Origin: JBKEDF01 sp047975325
Lineage (GTDB): Bacteria; Pseudomonadota; Alphaproteobacteria; Rhodobacterales; Rhodobacteraceae
NCBI GenBank assembly: GCA_047975325.1
Contig: JBKEDF010000016.1
Coordinates: 1 to 27,304, forward strand
Length of the DNA stretch: 27,304 nt
Direction of reading: 5' to 3'
Program-made: the position numbers and the translations under genes
In this document: positions 24,986 to 27,304 of the stretch, one piece after another
How positions within the stretch are numbered: position 1 is the stretch's first letter
Layout of the letters: each line of letters starts with the position of its first letter
Notes under the pieces: generated by a model
Told to the model about the DNA's origin: nothing
Database searches by the model: none
What the model saw: only the letters and a program-made list of their open reading frames with translations

Positions 24986-25815
24986 ACGGCTGCGACTGTC
25001 ATATCCATATTCTGGATCCGGCTTTTCCGGCCAGTGGGGATGCACGAATACTGCCCGGTGCGACGCTTGCCAATTATCGCGGTGTGCAACCGATATTCGG
25101 TACGACCCGTGCGGTTGTGGTGCAGTCCAAGGCATATGGTACCGATCTGGCCTGTCTGCTGGACGCTTTGTCGAGGCAGGAACAGGGGCAGGAGTGGCGC
25201 GGCATTGCCGTGGTTGAACCTTCGATTGATGACGCCACATTGGCGTGTCTGGATGCGGCTGGCGTGCGTGGCGTCAGGTTTTCGCTTTGGAATGCCGCTG
25301 ATGCCGTTACCCGTTTTGATATGCTGGCCCCGCTGGCCCCGCGCCTGGCCGAGCTTGGTTGGCATGCGCAGATCCATATGCATGCAGATCAGGTGATGGC
25401 GGAGGCCCGGATGCTGGCAGACCTGCCCTGCAATCTGGTCTTTGACCATATGGGCCGTCTGCCGCCCGGTCCGGATGCGGTCGGGCATCCGGCCTTTGAT
25501 TTCATCACCGGCCTTTCCCGTGATGGACGCGCATGGGTGAAACTGTCGGGGCCATACCTTAACCGTCGGAGCGAACATGACAGCGCAGACTGGCGGGCGG
25601 TCGGCCGTGCATGGGTTGCCGCGATCCCCGACCGGTTGGTCTGGGGCAGCGACTGGCCGCATGTTACCGAAACCGGCCATGTGCCCGACCCTGCGGATAT
25701 CCGATCGACCCTGACCACGTGGTGCGATGCCGATCCGACGCTTGAACAACATATCCTCAGCCGGAACCCCGGGAATTTGTACGGTTTTAGCTGGGCAAGC
25801 CCACACATGACATGA
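24982..25815 (+). CDS. Amidohydrolase-2 family hydrolase (LigI/galactarolactone isomerase-like)
   Basis: 277 residues of the cog3618-type amidohydrolases, which include 2-pyrone-4,6-dicarboxylate hydrolase (LigI) and D-galactarolactone isomerase. Seen: HIH (H7, H9) in CDCHIHILDP, GVRGVRF (94-100), IHMHADQ (131-137), FDHMGR (154-159), KLSGPY (187-192) and the acidic active-site WGSDWPH (221-227, D224). These enzymes open or shift lactones of dicarboxylates. It may open a lactone form of the transported acid before CoA activation. No signal peptide. ATGA overlap with the lyase gene; the following gene overlaps or starts 17 bp later depending on its start. Confidence 0.9.
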   Translation: MNGCDCHIHILDPAFPASGDARILPGATLANYRGVQPIFGTTRAVVVQSKAYGTDLACLLDALSRQEQGQEWRGIAVVEPSIDDATLACLDAAGVRGVRFSLWNAADAVTRFDMLAPLAPRLAELGWHAQIHMHADQVMAEARMLADLPCNLVFDHMGRLPPGPDAVGHPAFDFITGLSRDGRAWVKLSGPYLNRRSEHDSADWRAVGRAWVAAIPDRLVWGSDWPHVTETGHVPDPADIRSTLTTWCDADPTLEQHILSRNPGNLYGFSWASPHMT

Positions 25816-25832
25816 TCCAGATGGAGGACAAG

Positions 25833-26831
25833 ATGACCAACCCGATTTCCCGCCGCCTTGCGTTTTCCCTTGCCGGGGCCCTCGCGCTTTGCGTAACCAT
25901 GAACCCGGCACTGGCACAGGATGACTGGCCCGGCCGTACCTTGACCCTGATTGTTCCCTTTTCGGCGGGCGGTAGTGCGGACCGCGTGGCGCGCAACCTT
26001 GCCCCCTTCCTTGAAGAGGAACTCGGCACCTCGATCGTGGTTGAAAACAAGCCCGGTGCGTCTGGTCAGGTCGGTACCATGCAGATGCTGGCCCGGCCTG
26101 CCGATGGCAATACCGTATTGCTGAACGCGCAGCCCTATTTCAGTGCGTCAATCGTTTTGCAGGGTGCCCCCTATTCGCTTGCAGACCTCGAAGCGCTGAA
26201 CGTCCAGAATGTCGGGAATATCTCCGTCACGGTGAAGGCGGATGCGCCTTACGAAACTTTTGCGGATCTTGATGCGGCCATCAAGGAAAACCCCGGTGGA
26301 ATTTCCGTGGGAACGGTGCGCGGTGGCGGTTCGCATCTGTTGACGTTGCTGTTGCGCGATGAGCTTGGCTGGGATGTGCGTATCGTGACATATGACAGCG
26401 GTGCGCCGGTGCGCACCGCCTTGCTGGGTGGGCAGATCGATTTTTCGCTGAATGGCGCGGTGTCGGATGCGGCCATGAAGCCGGAGGTCCGTTCGCTTGG
26501 GCTGTCAACCAGCCAGAAGATCGCGGCCTTCCCGGATGCGCCCTATTTCAATGACCTGCCGACGGTGGCGGATCAGGGCATTACCCTGCCTGAAACCGGC
26601 GATATCCGTTTTCTTGCCGTCAAGGCAGGCACGCAGGTGGAATATCCCGAACGTTTTGAGAAGCTGCGCGCTGCCTATGAAGCGGTGCTGAACAACCCGG
26701 ATTATGTCGGGATCCTGGAAACGCAGGGTGAGGCCGAAGAAACAGCCTATCGCGGGCCGGAAGACAGTACCCGCATCCTGACTGAGGCCGATGAACTGAT
26801 GCGCAACTACGCCGACGCATTCGGGAAATGA
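25833..26831 (+). CDS. TTT-family (Bug/TctC) periplasmic substrate-binding protein, second set
   Basis: 332 residues. The signal peptide (1-28, ALA before QDDWPG) is followed by the Bug fold: LTLIVPFSAGGSADRVARNL near 36-55, VENKPGASGQVG and VGTVRGGGSHLL. ATG 25833 is chosen because GGAGG lies 7 nt before it; an in-frame ATG at 25812 would overlap the hydrolase stop but lacks an RBS of this quality. By eye it differs clearly from the first set's binding protein, so the two sets probably have different ligands or affinities. Overlaps TctB by ATGA. Confidence 0.92.
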   Translation: MTNPISRRLAFSLAGALALCVTMNPALAQDDWPGRTLTLIVPFSAGGSADRVARNLAPFLEEELGTSIVVENKPGASGQVGTMQMLARPADGNTVLLNAQPYFSASIVLQGAPYSLADLEALNVQNVGNISVTVKADAPYETFADLDAAIKENPGGISVGTVRGGGSHLLTLLLRDELGWDVRIVTYDSGAPVRTALLGGQIDFSLNGAVSDAAMKPEVRSLGLSTSQKIAAFPDAPYFNDLPTVADQGITLPETGDIRFLAVKAGTQVEYPERFEKLRAAYEAVLNNPDYVGILETQGEAEETAYRGPEDSTRILTEADELMRNYADAFGK

Positions 26832-27265
26832 ACGGGCAACGTTCTGTCACGGGTTTGCTTCTGCCGCTGATGATGATCGGTTTTGCGGTCAGTTACTGGA
26901 TCGCGAACCGGCATGTGCCGCAGCAGGATATGCGCATGGTCATACCGCTGACCGTCGCGCTGATCCTGTTGTCGCTGGCCCAGATCTGGCGGTGGTTTGC
27001 CGGGCGCGATCATGCTGCAGAGCGCCTGGACTGGGCAGCCCTGAAACGACCATTGCTGTTGCTCCTTTCGACCCTGATCCTTCTGTTCGGTGCGGATCAC
27101 GATTTTCCAATTGCCGCAGCGCTGTTTCTGGCCCTGTCCCTGCCGGTGCTGGGTATGCGGCGACCGTTGGTGGTGGCGGGTGTCGCAATCCTGTTCCCAT
27201 TGGCCGTCTATGGGGCATTTACCCTGCTTGGGGTGCCGCTGAATTCATTCTGGCTGGGGGGGTGA
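26828..27265 (+). CDS. TctB-family small membrane subunit of TTT transporter, second set
   Basis: 145 residues with about four membrane helices (GLLLPLMMIGFAVSYWIA; MVIPLTVALILLSLAQIW; LLLLLSTLILLFG; a C-terminal pair including VVAGVAILFPLAVYGAF). Size, hydrophobic pattern and place between a TctC- and a TctA-type gene identify it as TctB (DUF1468); sequence signature alone is weak. ATGA overlap with the binding-protein gene and 3 bp before the next ATG. Confidence 0.85.
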   Translation: MNGQRSVTGLLLPLMMIGFAVSYWIANRHVPQQDMRMVIPLTVALILLSLAQIWRWFAGRDHAAERLDWAALKRPLLLLLSTLILLFGADHDFPIAAALFLALSLPVLGMRRPLVVAGVAILFPLAVYGAFTLLGVPLNSFWLGG

Positions 27266-27268
27266 GGG

Positions 27269-27304
27269 ATGGAGATCGCGATCAATTCGGTCATGCAACT
27301 GATG
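27269..27304 (+). CDS. TctA-family permease, second set (first 12 codons only)
   Basis: An ATG at 27269, three bases after the TctB stop and preceded by GGTGAGGG, opens a frame (MEIAINSVMQLM) that leaves the window. Twelve codons cannot identify a family; the call rests on the fixed TctC-B-A gene order. Confidence 0.6.
   Translation, partial: MEIAINSVMQLM

Noticed and set aside
24769..25917. 382-codon minus-strand ORF opposite the lyase and amidohydrolase
   Set aside because: Opposes two genes with intact active-site motifs and has no family likeness.
20920..27265. The two TTT sets as a recent tandem duplication
   Set aside because: The TctB and TctC proteins of the two sets differ widely in sequence by eye, so recent duplication is not supported.

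Overview
The window is GC-rich, almost fully coding DNA with long operons whose genes overlap at ATGA junctions. The gene content (ABC sugar uptake, two tripartite tricarboxylate transporter (TTT) sets, SorC- and IclR-type regulators) suggests a free-living alphaproteobacterium, possibly Rhodobacterales. That placement is an impression from gene content and base composition; no rRNA or other marker is present. I see no tRNA, rRNA, CRISPR array, insertion sequence or integrase. Nearly everything is transport, catabolism and its control.

Layout. (A) 1-760, minus: the N-terminal part of an alkaline phosphatase (phoA), preceded by three 11-bp-phased repeats that look like a PhoB site. (B) 1213-2703, minus: a TTG-initiated FAD dehydrogenase of the fumarate reductase/tricarballylate dehydrogenase type. 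Divergent from it is a plus-strand operon at 3087-7529: a thiamine diphosphate (ThDP) enzyme, a DUF917 protein and a hydantoinase/oxoprolinase-type ATPase. A perfect 14-bp inverted repeat (7545-7578) separates this operon from the convergent one. (C) 7604-17717, minus, transcribed right to left: ABC sugar binding protein, ATPase, permease, E1 alpha, E1 beta and E2 of an acetoin-dehydrogenase-type complex, an AhpD-like protein, an FGGY kinase and two SDR dehydrogenases. A divergent SorC regulator lies at 17888-18877. (D) 19120-27304, plus: an IclR regulator with a clear palindromic operator, a first TTT transporter (binding protein, TctB, TctA), a CaiB-type CoA transferase, a CitE-like lyase, a LigI-like lactonase/amidohydrolase, then a second TTT transporter that runs off the window.

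How it works together. Block C reads as one uptake-and-degradation unit for a sugar or polyol. The unusual point is an oxidative, CoA-linked ThDP complex, normally used on acetoin, combined with sugar import, a sugar kinase and two dehydrogenases. The E2 is coupled by overlap to an AhpD-like protein carrying the full E-x11-C-x2-C-x3-H relay, and no E3 is encoded nearby. Block D reads as uptake of a carboxylate, optional lactone opening, CoA activation and retro-Claisen cleavage. Block B joins four catabolic families whose common substrate I cannot name. Block C is the best candidate for an undescribed pathway; B and D are also worth testing.
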